Part shown: piece after piece, positions 10,747 through 19,650 of the stretch
Layout of the letters: the number at the start of each line of letters is the position of its first letter
Numbering within the stretch: position 1 is the first letter of the stretch
Assembly: GCA_029945375.1 (NCBI GenBank)
Contig: CM057064.1
Coordinates: 1,612,001 to 1,676,000 of the forward strand
Reading direction: 5' to 3'
Length of the DNA stretch: 64,000 nt
From: Agaricus subrufescens
Lineage: Eukaryota; Basidiomycota; Agaricomycetes; Agaricales; Agaricaceae
Made by a program: the position numbers and the translations under genes
The notes under the pieces: generated by a model
What the model saw: only the letters and a program-made list of their open reading frames with translations
What the model was told of the DNA's origin: nothing
The model's database searches: none

Positions 10747-13614
10747 CTATTGCATTCCCAGGTCCTTGAACGAAATAAAATGTCCGCCACCGTTGCACTT
10801 GTACCCGTGCGCCCGCTTCTCCCATGCATACCCGTTCTTGCACTTTTGTCCCAGCCGGCTCGCCACGGCCGCGATGTGTTCCTGCAGCTGCTCGTCGGCG
10901 ACCTTCGGGGCCTCTGAAATAAGAGACACGCGATTCTTGGGTTTCGCAGCTTGGGCCTTGGCCTCAGCCTCCTCCTTGGCCTTCTTCTCCGCCTCCTCCT
11001 TGGCCTTTTTCTCCGCCGCCTCCTTGGCCTGTCTCTCTGCTGCCTCTTTCGCCTTTTTCTCAGCCTCCTCCTTGTACTTTCTCTGCGACTCTTCTCGAGC
11101 TTTCCGCTGCGCCTCTTCCCTAGCCTTCCTCTCCGCCTCTGCCTTGGCCTTTCTTTCGGTCTCCTCACGCGCCTTACGCTCGACCTCGGCCTTGGCCTTC
11201 TGTTCAGCCTCTGCTTTTTTCTGGGCCTCCTCACGCGCCTTACGCTCAGCCTCGACCTTGGCCTTCTGTTCAGCCTCTGCCTTTTTCTGGGCCTCCTCAC
11301 GCGCCTTCCTCTCGGCTTCTGCCTTCTTCTGGGCCTCCTCGCGCGCCTTACGCTCGGTCTCGGCCTTGGCCTTTTTCTCCGCCTCTATCTTCTTCAGGGC
11401 CTCTTCCCGTACCTTACGCTCGGCTTCAGCCTTGGCTTTTCTCTCTGCCTCTTCTCGCGCCTTACGCTCAGCTTCGGCCTTGGCTTTCCTCTCTGCTTCT
11501 TCTCGCGCCTTACGTTCAACCTCGGCCTTGGCTTTCCTCTCTGCCTCTTCTCGCGCCTTACGCTCCGCCTCTGCTCTAGCCTTCCATGCTTGGCGGTCCG
11601 CCTCCTCCCGCGCTAGGAGCGCCTCTTCCTTAGCCCTACGCTCAGCCTCCTCCTTAGCCTGACGCTCTTGCACCTTAGGATCCGCTTCTTCCCGCGCCTT
11701 GCGCTCTGCCTCCATCTTGGCCTTCCAAAACTGACGATCTACCTCTTCTCGCGCAACGAGAGCTGCCTCCTTAGCTTTACGATCCGCCTCCTCTTTAGCC
11801 CGACGCGCCTGCACCTCAGGATCAGCCTCTTCCCGTGCCTTGCGTTCCGCCTCCATCCTGGCCTTCCAAAACTGACGATCTGCTTCCTCTCGCGCAACGA
11901 GAGCTGCTTCTTTAGCCTTGCGTTCAGCTTCCTCTGCCAACACTTTAGGATCGTGCGCCCTACGCTCAGCCTCCATCTTGGACTTCCAGAATTGACGGTC
12001 TGCCTCTTCTCGCGCTACGAGCTCTGCTTCCTTAGCCTTACGCTCTGCCTCCTCTTTGGCCCGACGCGCCTGCACCTCAGGATCAGCCTCTTCCCGTGCC
12101 TTGCGTTCCGCCTCCATCCTGGCCTTCCAAAACTGGCGGTCCGCCTCCTCCCGCGCAACAAGAGCTGCTTCCTTAGCCTTACGCTCCGCCTCCTCTGCCA
12201 ACACCTTAGGATCGTGTGCCCTACGCTCCGCCTCCATCCTGGCCTTCCAGAACTGACGATCAGCTTCCTCACGTGCAACGATCGCTGCCTCCTTAGCCTT
12301 GCGGTCTGCCTCCTCTGCAAGAGCCTTAGGATCGTGCGCCTTACGCTCCGCCTCCGTCCTGGCCTTCCAGAACTGGCGATCCGCTTCTTCCCGCGCTACC
12401 AGTGCTGCTTCTTTGGCCTTACGCTCAGCCTCCTCCTTCTCCTTCTCCCCTGACCCCGGTGTTTCTTCCTTCGGTTGCTTCACCTCGTCCTTTTTCTCCG
12501 GCACCTTTTCAGCTTCCGGCTCGCTCTTGACTCCTCTCTCCGACATTCCACTAGCGAGCTTGGCATTTTCTTGCAACTGTCTGATGGACTCCTCGACTTC
12601 ACGCTTCAGGTTCGCGAGTTGCTCTCTCTCCGACGCGAAATCCCGTTTCTCCCTCGTCCTTTTCAGCTCCTCGCCGTCGTTCCAAGTCGCGGAGACATCA
12701 ACCGAAACACTTCTCAACGCCTCCTCTCCTGGATACTCGTACACATGGAAGAAAAGATATATCTTGATCTCTTCACGATTGGTATGTGCCACCAAATCCT
12801 CGCCGATTTGTACGTTCGGGTAGATCCTCTGGTGATCAAGATAATGACTCCAGCCACTACCAGCAGCCTTGAAGGCTGGGACTGATGCAAGAGACAACCC
12901 TAGCGCTTCATTCAACATGGGTGGGCCATACCCCATTGTGCTACCATCGTCCGCATAACGAGCGTACATAGGCAAGTCATTGTAATTTGTTACAATCCCT
13001 TGAGATATCTGCTCTCCACGAGAAAGGACGACGTCCGTCTGAACAGACGCATTTCCCGCATTGAGAGAAGCGTAGCGGATAGTATAAACAAGTGATTCGA
13101 GGGTGGCATCGGCAAGATCGAAGGGAATTGGAATGGGAAGGCATAGAGTCCAGCTATTGACTGGTTTAGCTGGTGAGGGAGTGAATGCTTTAGAGGGGTG
13201 CGCGAAGCCGTTCTGACGTGGAGCGCCAAAAGCAGCCATAGGGACCGATCCGACGGATCCAGTCAGTTCGGGAAGGCTATCGCGACGATAAGATGCGTGA
13301 GTATATTTGACATGTCCACCTCTCCATGGGTAAACGCGAGGTTCAACAGATTCTTGGACTTGACTTCCAAATCCACTGCTGCTGGTCCTGACGATTGAAG
13401 GGGAAGAAGAGAAACTGTGCGGCTCGGAAGAATTGGACCGATCCATAGGGAAAAATCCCCCAGTCTGAACCGGACTGAGGATGGGGTGTCCCAAAGCAAA
13501 GCCACCGAGACCATATCCGGGGGCGGCAGCGCTGCGCTCATAAGGATGAACGTGTCCGTGTCCTGCATACGGACAAGTGCAAAGAGACTGAGGTTGAACC
13601 AAAGATGCCGACAT
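10747..13614 (-). CDS. Large protein with 40/47-residue charged helical repeats (single alpha-helix or coiled coil), unknown function
   Basis: Single-exon frame of 955 residues. Residues 1-395 hold an uncharacterised N-terminal part: a Ser/Gly-rich start, then a folded-looking region that includes WTLCLPIPIPF and EEIKIYLFFHVYEYP, then a short coiled coil near 325-350. From residue 398, six units of 40 or 47 residues follow, each carrying REEADRQFWKA; the longer form adds one heptad. A seventh degraded unit leads into about 200 residues of 7-11-residue E-R-K-A repeats with spaced like charges, typical of single alpha-helices. The tail (about 905-955) has a small Cys-Gly motif, GQKCKNGYAWEKRAHGYKC followed by GGGH, seen at the ends of other fungal proteins. 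No family can be named with confidence. The repeat makes long open frames on the opposite strand, which are artefacts. ATG 13614 is the first in frame. Confidence 0.8.
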   Translation of the reverse strand: MSASLVQPQSLCTCPYAGHGHVHPYERSAAAPGYGLGGFALGHPILSPVQTGGFFPMDRSNSSEPHSFSSSPSIVRTSSSGFGSQVQESVEPRVYPWRGGHVKYTHASYRRDSLPELTGSVGSVPMAAFGAPRQNGFAHPSKAFTPSPAKPVNSWTLCLPIPIPFDLADATLESLVYTIRYASLNAGNASVQTDVVLSRGEQISQGIVTNYNDLPMYARYADDGSTMGYGPPMLNEALGLSLASVPAFKAAGSGWSHYLDHQRIYPNVQIGEDLVAHTNREEIKIYLFFHVYEYPGEEALRSVSVDVSATWNDGEELKRTREKRDFASEREQLANLKREVEESIRQLQENAKLASGMSERGVKSEPEAEKVPEKKDEVKQPKEETPGSGEKEKEEAERKAKEAALVAREEADRQFWKARTEAERKAHDPKALAEEADRKAKEAAIVAREEADRQFWKARMEAERRAHDPKVLAEEAERKAKEAALVAREEADRQFWKARMEAERKAREEADPEVQARRAKEEAERKAKEAELVAREEADRQFWKSKMEAERRAHDPKVLAEEAERKAKEAALVAREEADRQFWKARMEAERKAREEADPEVQARRAKEEADRKAKEAALVAREEVDRQFWKAKMEAERKAREEADPKVQERQAKEEAERRAKEEALLAREEADRQAWKARAEAERKAREEAERKAKAEVERKAREEAERKAKAEAERKAREEAERKAKAEAERKVREEALKKIEAEKKAKAETERKAREEAQKKAEAERKAREEAQKKAEAEQKAKVEAERKAREEAQKKAEAEQKAKAEVERKAREETERKAKAEAERKAREEAQRKAREESQRKYKEEAEKKAKEAAERQAKEAAEKKAKEEAEKKAKEEAEAKAQAAKPKNRVSLISEAPKVADEQLQEHIAAVASRLGQKCKNGYAWEKRAHGYKCNGGGHFISFKDLGMQ
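11563..12423. repeat. Tandem 120/141-bp coding repeats
   Basis: Six units in head-to-tail order on the minus strand with lengths 120, 120, 141, 120, 141 and 141 bp (12423 down to 11641), then a partial diverged unit to about 11563. The 21-bp difference equals one heptad. Units share the FWKA core codons and differ mostly at synonymous positions or at Arg/Lys. Confidence 0.85.
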
Positions 13615-14282
13615 CGGAGGAAGAAAGGGGGAGTAAATGTGAGGTGAGCAAGATGAGGACTATGTAGTCGCAAAGTTTGGCGCCCAAAGGTGAATAACGG
13701 GTCTTGACAAGCGGGTTGAAGGAGTTTCCTTGTCCCCGTTCTGTACTTATACGCGAACCTTCCATTAGGCTGTTCAGCAGGCTCTAGTTGGATCATTACA
13801 CACACGGATACAAATTTATCCTAGTTTCATTCACGATGTCAATTGTGGCTGATGATACCGTGTGAATCAGGAGGCGAACCATTACGCCTCTCAAGAACTC
13901 GTGTCAGAAGTCAAGCTAAGATATGTATATCGTGACATTCGATATTAAGCTCCTCCGGTGTATTGATGTGTCATGGAAAGCGCTCTATACTCTGTGACCG
14001 TTTCGACATATGGCCGCTCCGGTGCCTATCCATTTAACATTCCTTTCCACAGATATTATCAGACGGCGGGCGGTGGGACCTGAATGGTAGAGGATATTTG
14101 ACACCGGCGAAACTCATGATCAGACTCTTGAGTCTTACGTCCAGATGAAGCCGAGATCCCTTGGCAGACTTCTAGCTTCATCGTATTGTCATCCCGCCTT
14201 CAGCGCCCTCGACTGAGGACTCGAAACGATTGCCACTGGCCTCTTACAATAAGGCTATGTGCTGTGTACTGCGCAAGTTACA
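13615..14282. other. Intergenic: promoter side of the repeat protein gene
   Basis: 668 bp between the start of the repeat-protein gene and the end of the CBM1 gene, both on the minus strand. I see no gene or recognisable repeat here. A short upstream frame near 13538-13765 lacks support. Confidence 0.55.
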
Positions 14283-14652
14283 TTATAGACAATGTGAAAA
14301 CTGTTTTACCAAGCAAAAACAATGATCAATTTAATTTGGAAGAGATGAAAAAGATATGGTGACGCACGTAGGGATTCTGAACCTGGCAAGTCCATGGATA
14401 CTGGCAAACTCTCACTCCGGCCCAACCAATTCCACCGCACTGCCCATAGTGTGTTTGAAGCTCCGGACAGGCAGTGGTAGTTTGTGTTACGGTAACGGTA
14501 ATGGTAGAAACCGGTTCGGAGGAGGAAGGAACCGGTGTTCCAGTGTCAGTGGCGGTAGAGGTGGCGGAAGGGGTCGTTGTGTCCAGGACCCGAGCCGATG
14601 TCGCGGCCGAGTAAGATACAATGACGAAGGTAAAAAGTAGAGCGATCTGCAT
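14283..14652 (-). CDS. Small secreted protein made of a signal peptide, Ser/Thr linker and CBM1 cellulose-binding module
   Basis: Two exons, 14652-14368 and 14300-14283, encode 100 residues. Residues 1-20 ([20 protein letters not shown]) form a signal peptide. A Thr/Ser-rich linker follows to about residue 61. Residues 66-100 are a family 1 carbohydrate-binding module with the paired Cys pattern and the [10 protein letters not shown] opening. The last five residues (FSHCL) come from exon 2 after a 67-nt intron and restore the final module cysteine, which confirms the splice. The upstream in-frame ATG at 14709 would bury the signal peptide, so 14652 was chosen. There is no catalytic domain, unlike most CBM1 proteins. 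The third aromatic of the binding face appears as Phe in NPYF. A role in cell-wall binding outside the cell is inferred from the module alone. Confidence 0.88.
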
Positions 14653-15555
14653 GTCAATAGCTTTTAGGAACACCCTCAGCTTAGTTAAAGAACACAAATC
14701 ATAATGCATTCATACTGGTTCTGCTCGACCTTGCGATATTGCGCCGCAAGGCGATTATCCGCAAAATCATCGGTGAAGGCCAAATTCCCTATCGCATATG
14801 CAATGAGCATGAAACCTGCACGAAACCTACACGAAACGCTATTCCAGAGTCGGCCGCTGATCAACGCCTGATTTTCGGTACCAAACGCGCCGTATGGCAT
14901 CACAAGACTAATTCTTCATGCTTCTAGTATCAGCCTGGTATCAGCTGTATCACATATCTAGACATTCAGAATTCTAAATGGCTCAAACCTTATCAGACAG
15001 TATTCGGACTAAAAGGAGAGAGCCAATAATGCTAGCCCGAGGATAACGAACAATCGGTTCACATTTAGGTTCGACAAAGTCGAGATGCTACGGTTGAAAT
15101 GTTTGGAAGCGTTTATATGAAATCAGCCCCGCATTGCTGGTCGGCATGGTTGTGGGGGTTAAGAAAAGATGGAAACTCATCAAATCTCCAGACAATGTAC
15201 TCATTTCTGTCGTTAAGCTTAATGATGAATCACTTGTTTCGTGTGGTTAACCGAGTCTAATTAAGGGCACGAAGATCCACAGCCCCTCAGCTTCAAGCGG
15301 AGCAGGACGGTTTAGATCAAAAGTCAGGACAAGTATAGATGCTTCGTAATCAGTCTCTGACTGCTTCTATTCGTAGGTCCGGATAAACTCCTCGCCATCA
15401 GACGTTGAAGAGACCATTAAAACCCAACAAACCAGTTCATGGGTTCAGTCTCCGCAATTCATTTGTTATGGCATAGTTTCATCTTCGCTTCTTACTCCCG
15501 ATTAAATGACGAACAAGCGCTCATATTACGCATATATCTTATCCTTTTTCGGAAT
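14653..15555. other. Intergenic: CBM1 promoter region and CON-6 3' flank
   Basis: 903 bp with no supported gene. Short frames at 14685-14903 and 15439-15627 show no family resemblance. The CBM1 promoter should lie in the right part next to 14652. Confidence 0.55.
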
Positions 15556-15943
15556 CTACAGTGCCCCGTGCTCTTCCAATATTTCCTCAGAATGCTCTTT
15601 TGCGCTTTCAGAAGTGCGAGGATCTAGAACGCGACATCAGAAATTGAACATGCGTATGAGCGCTGAGGTAAGGGATTTACTAGAGAGTGTAGCTTTGTGG
15701 CCTCGGAGAACGTTGCTAGAGACTTTGTCTGCTTGAGAGTCTTGTTGAATACCAGAGGACTCATCCGTTCCCATATCTTGCAACCGTTCTTGGGCGCTGT
15801 CCTTGGCTTCCTCTGAAGTACGAGGATTGTTGATTGTGGCCTTGAGGCCCGCAGCTACTCTGGTTTCATCTTTACCTTCTATTTCCTGTGGCGTAAGACC
15901 TAGTTGAGGGAGCGTTCTAGAAGGATCACTCACGAGAAGACAT
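15556..15943 (-). CDS. CON-6 family protein with two repeats
   Basis: Exons 15943-15934, 15878-15681 and 15623-15556 encode 91 residues. Two copies of the CON-6 motif are seen: RVAAGLKATINNPRTSEEAK near the start and VLRGHKATLSNPRTSESAK near the end, each followed by an E-rich helix. Conidiation protein 6 of Neurospora and its relatives are small, hydrophilic, stress- or spore-associated proteins of unknown biochemical role. The second motif is only complete after removing the 57-nt intron 15624-15680, and the protein then ends EEHGAL. The first exon (MSS plus one base) was chosen because a 55-nt intron then joins in frame to the first repeat; the alternative without splicing gives an unlikely hydrophobic leader. 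The start is therefore less sure than the body. Confidence 0.8.
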
Positions 15944-17143
15944 TTCTTGATCAATGCTTGAACGAAGAATCTGTTGAGAGTGACACAAGAATGTAGGAAG
16001 CATACATACATTCATGCATATATATATATGCAAGAAGAGAGACTCGAGGGAGTGTGGGGTAGTATATGAACCCCAAACGACGTCAAGATGATGTTCAAGG
16101 TGATGCTGGCGCGTCAGATGAATGTACGACATACACCACTCAGCATCCGAATAAAGTAATTTGCTATCCTTTTCGAGTGAACGACCGAAATGATTTGCAA
16201 TCGAGTCTGCAGCGTGTAGAATGGTGTGAAGGGGCGTGGATTCGATAACGGCATATCACGTATAGTCCAGCGTTCATTCAAGCAACTAGCCTCCTGGCGA
16301 ATCGAACACACTGCAGGATCATGCATAATGCTTGAGCGAGAGAGTAAACTGCGAGCTCCTTTTTTTCCAATGGCTTGCTTACAGGCGAAGACCACTCAAA
16401 AATCGTATTGGTATTGACGCCACAAAGCAAACATCCGGGGTATCCGTCGACGTCATTGTATGTATTCAATGAGTGACTCCAATGATGTCGATTTTATCCC
16501 TTTAGCCTAGGGTAACTCACAAGCGGTGGAACTTGTACACCACATTCCGCCGCTCTGTACATAATGATGTATCAGTGTGGGATGAGTAGGAGACGCGCCA
16601 AGGTGAATCAGAGAATTCGCACTCCGTCGCAAGAGTAGTAACCAATATCCATGCTCTATCTGTTCGCATATTATCAGGTATATCCGTGCATGCTCGGCCA
16701 GCGTACCAATCAATGAAATTCCAATGTCTGTTATCAGCGGATTTAAGCGGGTAAAGAGCACGTCATGGGGCATGTTCTGGATTCCTCTAATATGGTTTAG
16801 CATAAAGGATTGGTGAACTATCCTCCGATCAGGCTTGATACAACGTGTCGCGTAGACCGACATTCTTGCGAATTCATCGGGAATGTGAGCCAGCAATACA
16901 GTCGTCTGAGCTGTTTACCGGGGATGATGTTGATTGAGAAGATTGATAGGCTGGAAAGGGGAGATACAAATTGCCCTTCGCGTTCACAATCAAGATCTTC
17001 GTGATAATCCATACAGTTGGAGGTCAGGAGGCGGGGACAGGTACAGCAACTAGTATTGAGTAAGTTAGATCTTCACAGAGATCAGCTAAGCCCACTTACA
17101 TGCCAACTACAGGAACCCCCGGGGCTCTGCGAACTTTGGGAAA
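15944..17143. other. Intergenic stretch with unsupported small reading frames
   Basis: 1.2 kb between CON-6 and VPS37. Short minus-strand frames at 17012-16818, 16896-16507 and 16469-16278 follow one another in different frames and could be exons of a small gene starting at ATG 17012 (MDYHEDLDCEREG), but I could not find splice joins that keep phase, and I recognise no domain. The second of these frames does not start with ATG. A dinucleotide TA run is seen at 16018-16028. Treated as unassigned. Confidence 0.4.
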
Positions 17144-17871
17144 TCAGTAATCCTCTCTCCACACCACATCCCCTTTACTCCATTTCTCCGCCCAAAGAAC
17201 GCGCTTGTGATAAACCTTCCTGAGTTCTTTGAACTCCTTGACGAAGTCATCGATTTCGTTGTTCGGAGTAGGAGTTCCTGTCCCCGAACTAGAGTTTCCA
17301 GAAGTTGCCTGCCTGACAAAGGCAGTAGCTAGAGCTTCTGAAGCATCGTCTTGAGCGGTGATACTGTGTTTCAATCTCATGAGAAGGAACTGCGGAGTAT
17401 AACGCTGGAGAGGCATTTAACGAAAGAGGATGAGGAAGTTGTTCAAAGATGGAACCACCTGATATAGATCGCGTTGTTCTTTTTCGAGTTCTTTCCATCT
17501 TGCTTCTAGATTTTTGGCCTCTTCGAAAGCGTCTTTAGTTTCGGAGCGTAGATCATACAGAGGCTGTTGCAGACGAAGGTTATTGTCTTGATGGAAAATC
17601 AATGGCTAAGTCTCTTGAAGCTGAATATTGGGACTCACTAGCTATCGTTTCATTTGCAAATCCAAGGTCGGCTTGCGACTGATAGAGCTTTCTGGCGCCA
17701 CCGAGTGAATGAAAGATAGCTTGAAAGTAGGCAGGATCTGCAAGTAGGTCCTCAAAGTCCTCGCGCCTATGAAGCTCAGAGATTTAGTTGTCAGGCTTTG
17801 AGTTCCATGTTATGGGTGCCATACGAGAGATGTGCAAGCTCCGGAAATTCGGCAAGGAGGGGAGTCGTCAT
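17144..17871 (-). CDS. VPS37: VPS37-like ESCRT-I subunit (Mod(r) domain)
   Basis: Exons 17871-17825, 17766-17639, 17586-17459 and 17404-17144 encode 187 residues. VPS37 is a core subunit of ESCRT-I, which sorts ubiquitinated membrane cargo into endosomal vesicles. The whole protein matches the Mod(r) fold: an acidic LAHLSREDFEDLLADPAYF start, a long central coiled coil (KNLEARWKELEKEQRDLYQ) and the conserved end RYTPQFLLMRLKHS through VYHKRVLWAEKW. The second intron uses an AAG acceptor. Its start codon is 52 bp from that of RRP40 on the other strand, so the two share a promoter region. Length is close to the shorter fungal and animal VPS37 forms. Confidence 0.88.
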
Positions 17872-17923
17872 ATTGATGGGATAAAGCAAGGGGCAGTCTC
17901 CATCAAATTAACCTGATTTAGCT
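17872..17923. promoter_or_regulatory. Shared 52-bp bidirectional intergenic region of VPS37 and RRP40
   Basis: Only 52 bp separate two divergent start codons. Both 5' UTRs and core promoter must fit here or overlap the neighbouring gene. No TATA box is evident. Confidence 0.6.
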
Positions 17924-18771
17924 ATGACCACAATCGTCCCCGGCGAAAAAGTCGACGCACAACATGTTAACCTGAAACTGGGTCCGGGCTTACAGCAGAT
18001 ATCTTCTAATGGGCCTTCACAATCTGTGATAATATCAACTAAGGCCGGGGCTGTAAACCGCTCTGCAAATGGGAGTAGATGGTGGATAGAGAGTAACTCA
18101 AGGCGCGTTCGTAACTTTTGTCTCCACGTTTCGGCGCGTCACTTAGAGTCGGGCAGTATGTTCCCGCCCTACAGGAATCAGTTGTTGGTGTGGTTGTACA
18201 GAGACAGGGAGAAGGTTATCGGGTCGACATCGGGTCGGCGCACTCTGCAACTCTAGATGGACTGGCCTTTGAAGGCGCAACAAAAAGAAATAAGCCTAAT
18301 CTCAAGGTCGTTCAGCTTTGGTTATGTCTACATCATTTTAACTGGTGACTAGGTTGGGTGCTTAGTATATGCTCGTGTGTCATTAGCACACAAAGACATG
18401 GATCCAGAACTGGAGTGTTTTGATGCACAGACGCACAAAGCAGATGGATTCGGTGAACTCAAAGGTGGTTTTGTGGTAAAATGTAGTTTGAAAATGTGCC
18501 GAGAGTAAGTTTGTTCTTTCCCTCATGTTTGGATAAACCTCAAAAGAAAGTGGATTCTAGCCTTTTGGACCCGAAGCACTATTTACTCCCTTTGCTCGGA
18601 GGCAGGTTTCCACTGGAGACTGCCGTCGGTATGAACGGCCGTGTGTGGGTCACCGCGAAAGAACCGAGACAGATTATCACAATCGCGCGATGTATAGAAG
18701 CTGTCGATCCTGATGGTGGAGGTATGGACTTGAAAGCAGTCAAGATATTTCTTGACTCGCTGGATTTTTAA
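17924..18771 (+). CDS. RRP40: Exosome cap subunit Rrp40 (EXOSC3)
   Basis: Exons 17924-18106, 18157-18306, 18353-18504 and 18561-18771 encode 231 residues. Rrp40 is one of three S1/KH cap proteins that guide RNA into the exosome for 3' to 5' decay and processing in nucleus and cytoplasm. The order is an N-terminal beta domain with WWIESNSRRYVPALQ, an S1 domain beginning SVVGVVVQRQGEGYRVDIGS, and a KH domain with GRFPLETAVGMNGRVWV. The segment NKPNLKVGCLVYARVSLAHK across intron 2 is diagnostic. Two donors are GTTCGT and GTCGTT, weaker than usual, but only these joins keep the conserved frame. ATG 17924 is the first in frame and gives the usual family length. It is convergent with EAF6. Confidence 0.93.
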
Positions 18772-18889
18772 TACTGCTGGGAGGTATATAATACATTATT
18801 GTCGTGGTGCAGTAGCAATGATACATGATACTAGATATACAGCGTCAGGCTATTAAAGGTCACCAACAAGGGTGAAACGTACGTGTTCG

Positions 18890-19552
18890 TCAATCGTCCT
18901 CAGTGACCCTGGCTCTCTTGGTTGGTCTTCTCGTGCTCGCACTGATGATCTCTTCCTCGCTCTCACCTGTGCTCCGCATGCTTGCACTCGCGCGTTTCTT
19001 GCGTTGATATTCCTTGTCTCGTAGGCGCTTCTGTTGGGCCACAGATAGTTCTTGGTTCCTAGTGGCAGGAGGGACTATAACGGTTGTGAGTCCCGGGGTT
19101 GGTTGTTTAACATACTCGTCATTGGGTCCTCCTTCTTCGGTTTCACCCACAAGTTCCAATGACTGCTGTGTGTTGGCTTGGTCCGTTCAGTAAGGAATCT
19201 AAGCGAGACATACTTTGGCCACGGTCAGGCTACTATTGGAGAATATTCTATCTTGATCATTGACTTCATACTTCCGTCGACCGGTGGTCTGGTTTTTGAG
19301 ATATCCTTCGAACCCGTGGATGATGTTCCCCCCACTATGTTGTGCCGTTTCGTTGAGATAAGTAGCCTCCAAATTATGGATTTGGGCCTCTATTTGTGCC
19401 TGCAAATAGATGAGTGGTGGGTGTATGCGAGGGGCCTGTCTGCACACCAGCTGTTTGTCCACGGCGCGCTTCTTGGGGAGTGCGGCGAGGAGTTCTTTCT
19501 TGATGGTGTCATAGCGCGTGCGGTCTTCGGCCGATGGCGCAGCCTCAGCCAT
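18890..19552 (-). CDS. EAF6: Chromatin complex subunit EAF6 (NuA4 histone acetyltransferase)
   Basis: Exons 19552-19448, 19399-19214 and 19165-18890 encode 188 residues. Eaf6 is a small shared subunit of NuA4 and, in animals, of MYST acetyltransferase complexes. The conserved core runs through YDTIKKELLAALPKKRAVDK, QIHNLEATYLNETAQHSGGN and KNQTTGRRKYEVNDQDRIFS. The C-terminal part is basic and ends in a stretch resembling a nuclear signal (RRPTKRARVTEDD). Intron 1 is 48 nt with no in-frame stop, so unspliced message would add 16 residues. Intron 2 ends in CAGCAG, a tandem acceptor that would include or drop one Gln. It shares a 98-bp divergent region with RPT5. Confidence 0.92.
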
Positions 19553-19650
19553 AAGTCGCGAGAGGAGGAGGGAGTGTCTGCTTTGGTGTTGTTTGGCAAG
19601 AGCCTCTGGGACGATTCGATGAACGCGTCATTGCTCACCCACTCGCAGCT
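19553..19650. promoter_or_regulatory. Bidirectional intergenic region of EAF6 and RPT5
   Basis: 98 bp lie between divergent start codons of a NuA4 subunit and a proteasome ATPase. No classical proteasome-associated element (GGTGGCAAA) was seen in it. Confidence 0.55.

Noticed and set aside
10766..11662. Long plus-strand open frame opposite the repeat protein (Ala/Ser/Leu-rich)
   Set aside because: It is the mirror of the E-R-K-A codon repeats on the minus strand; composition is monotonous and no motif is present.
11668..12453. Second long plus-strand frame opposite the repeat units
   Set aside because: Same cause: regular codons on the coding strand keep the complementary frame open.
16507..16896. 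129-residue minus-strand frame between CON-6 and VPS37
   Set aside because: No ATG start, no recognised motif, and no in-phase splice join to the frame that begins at 17012.
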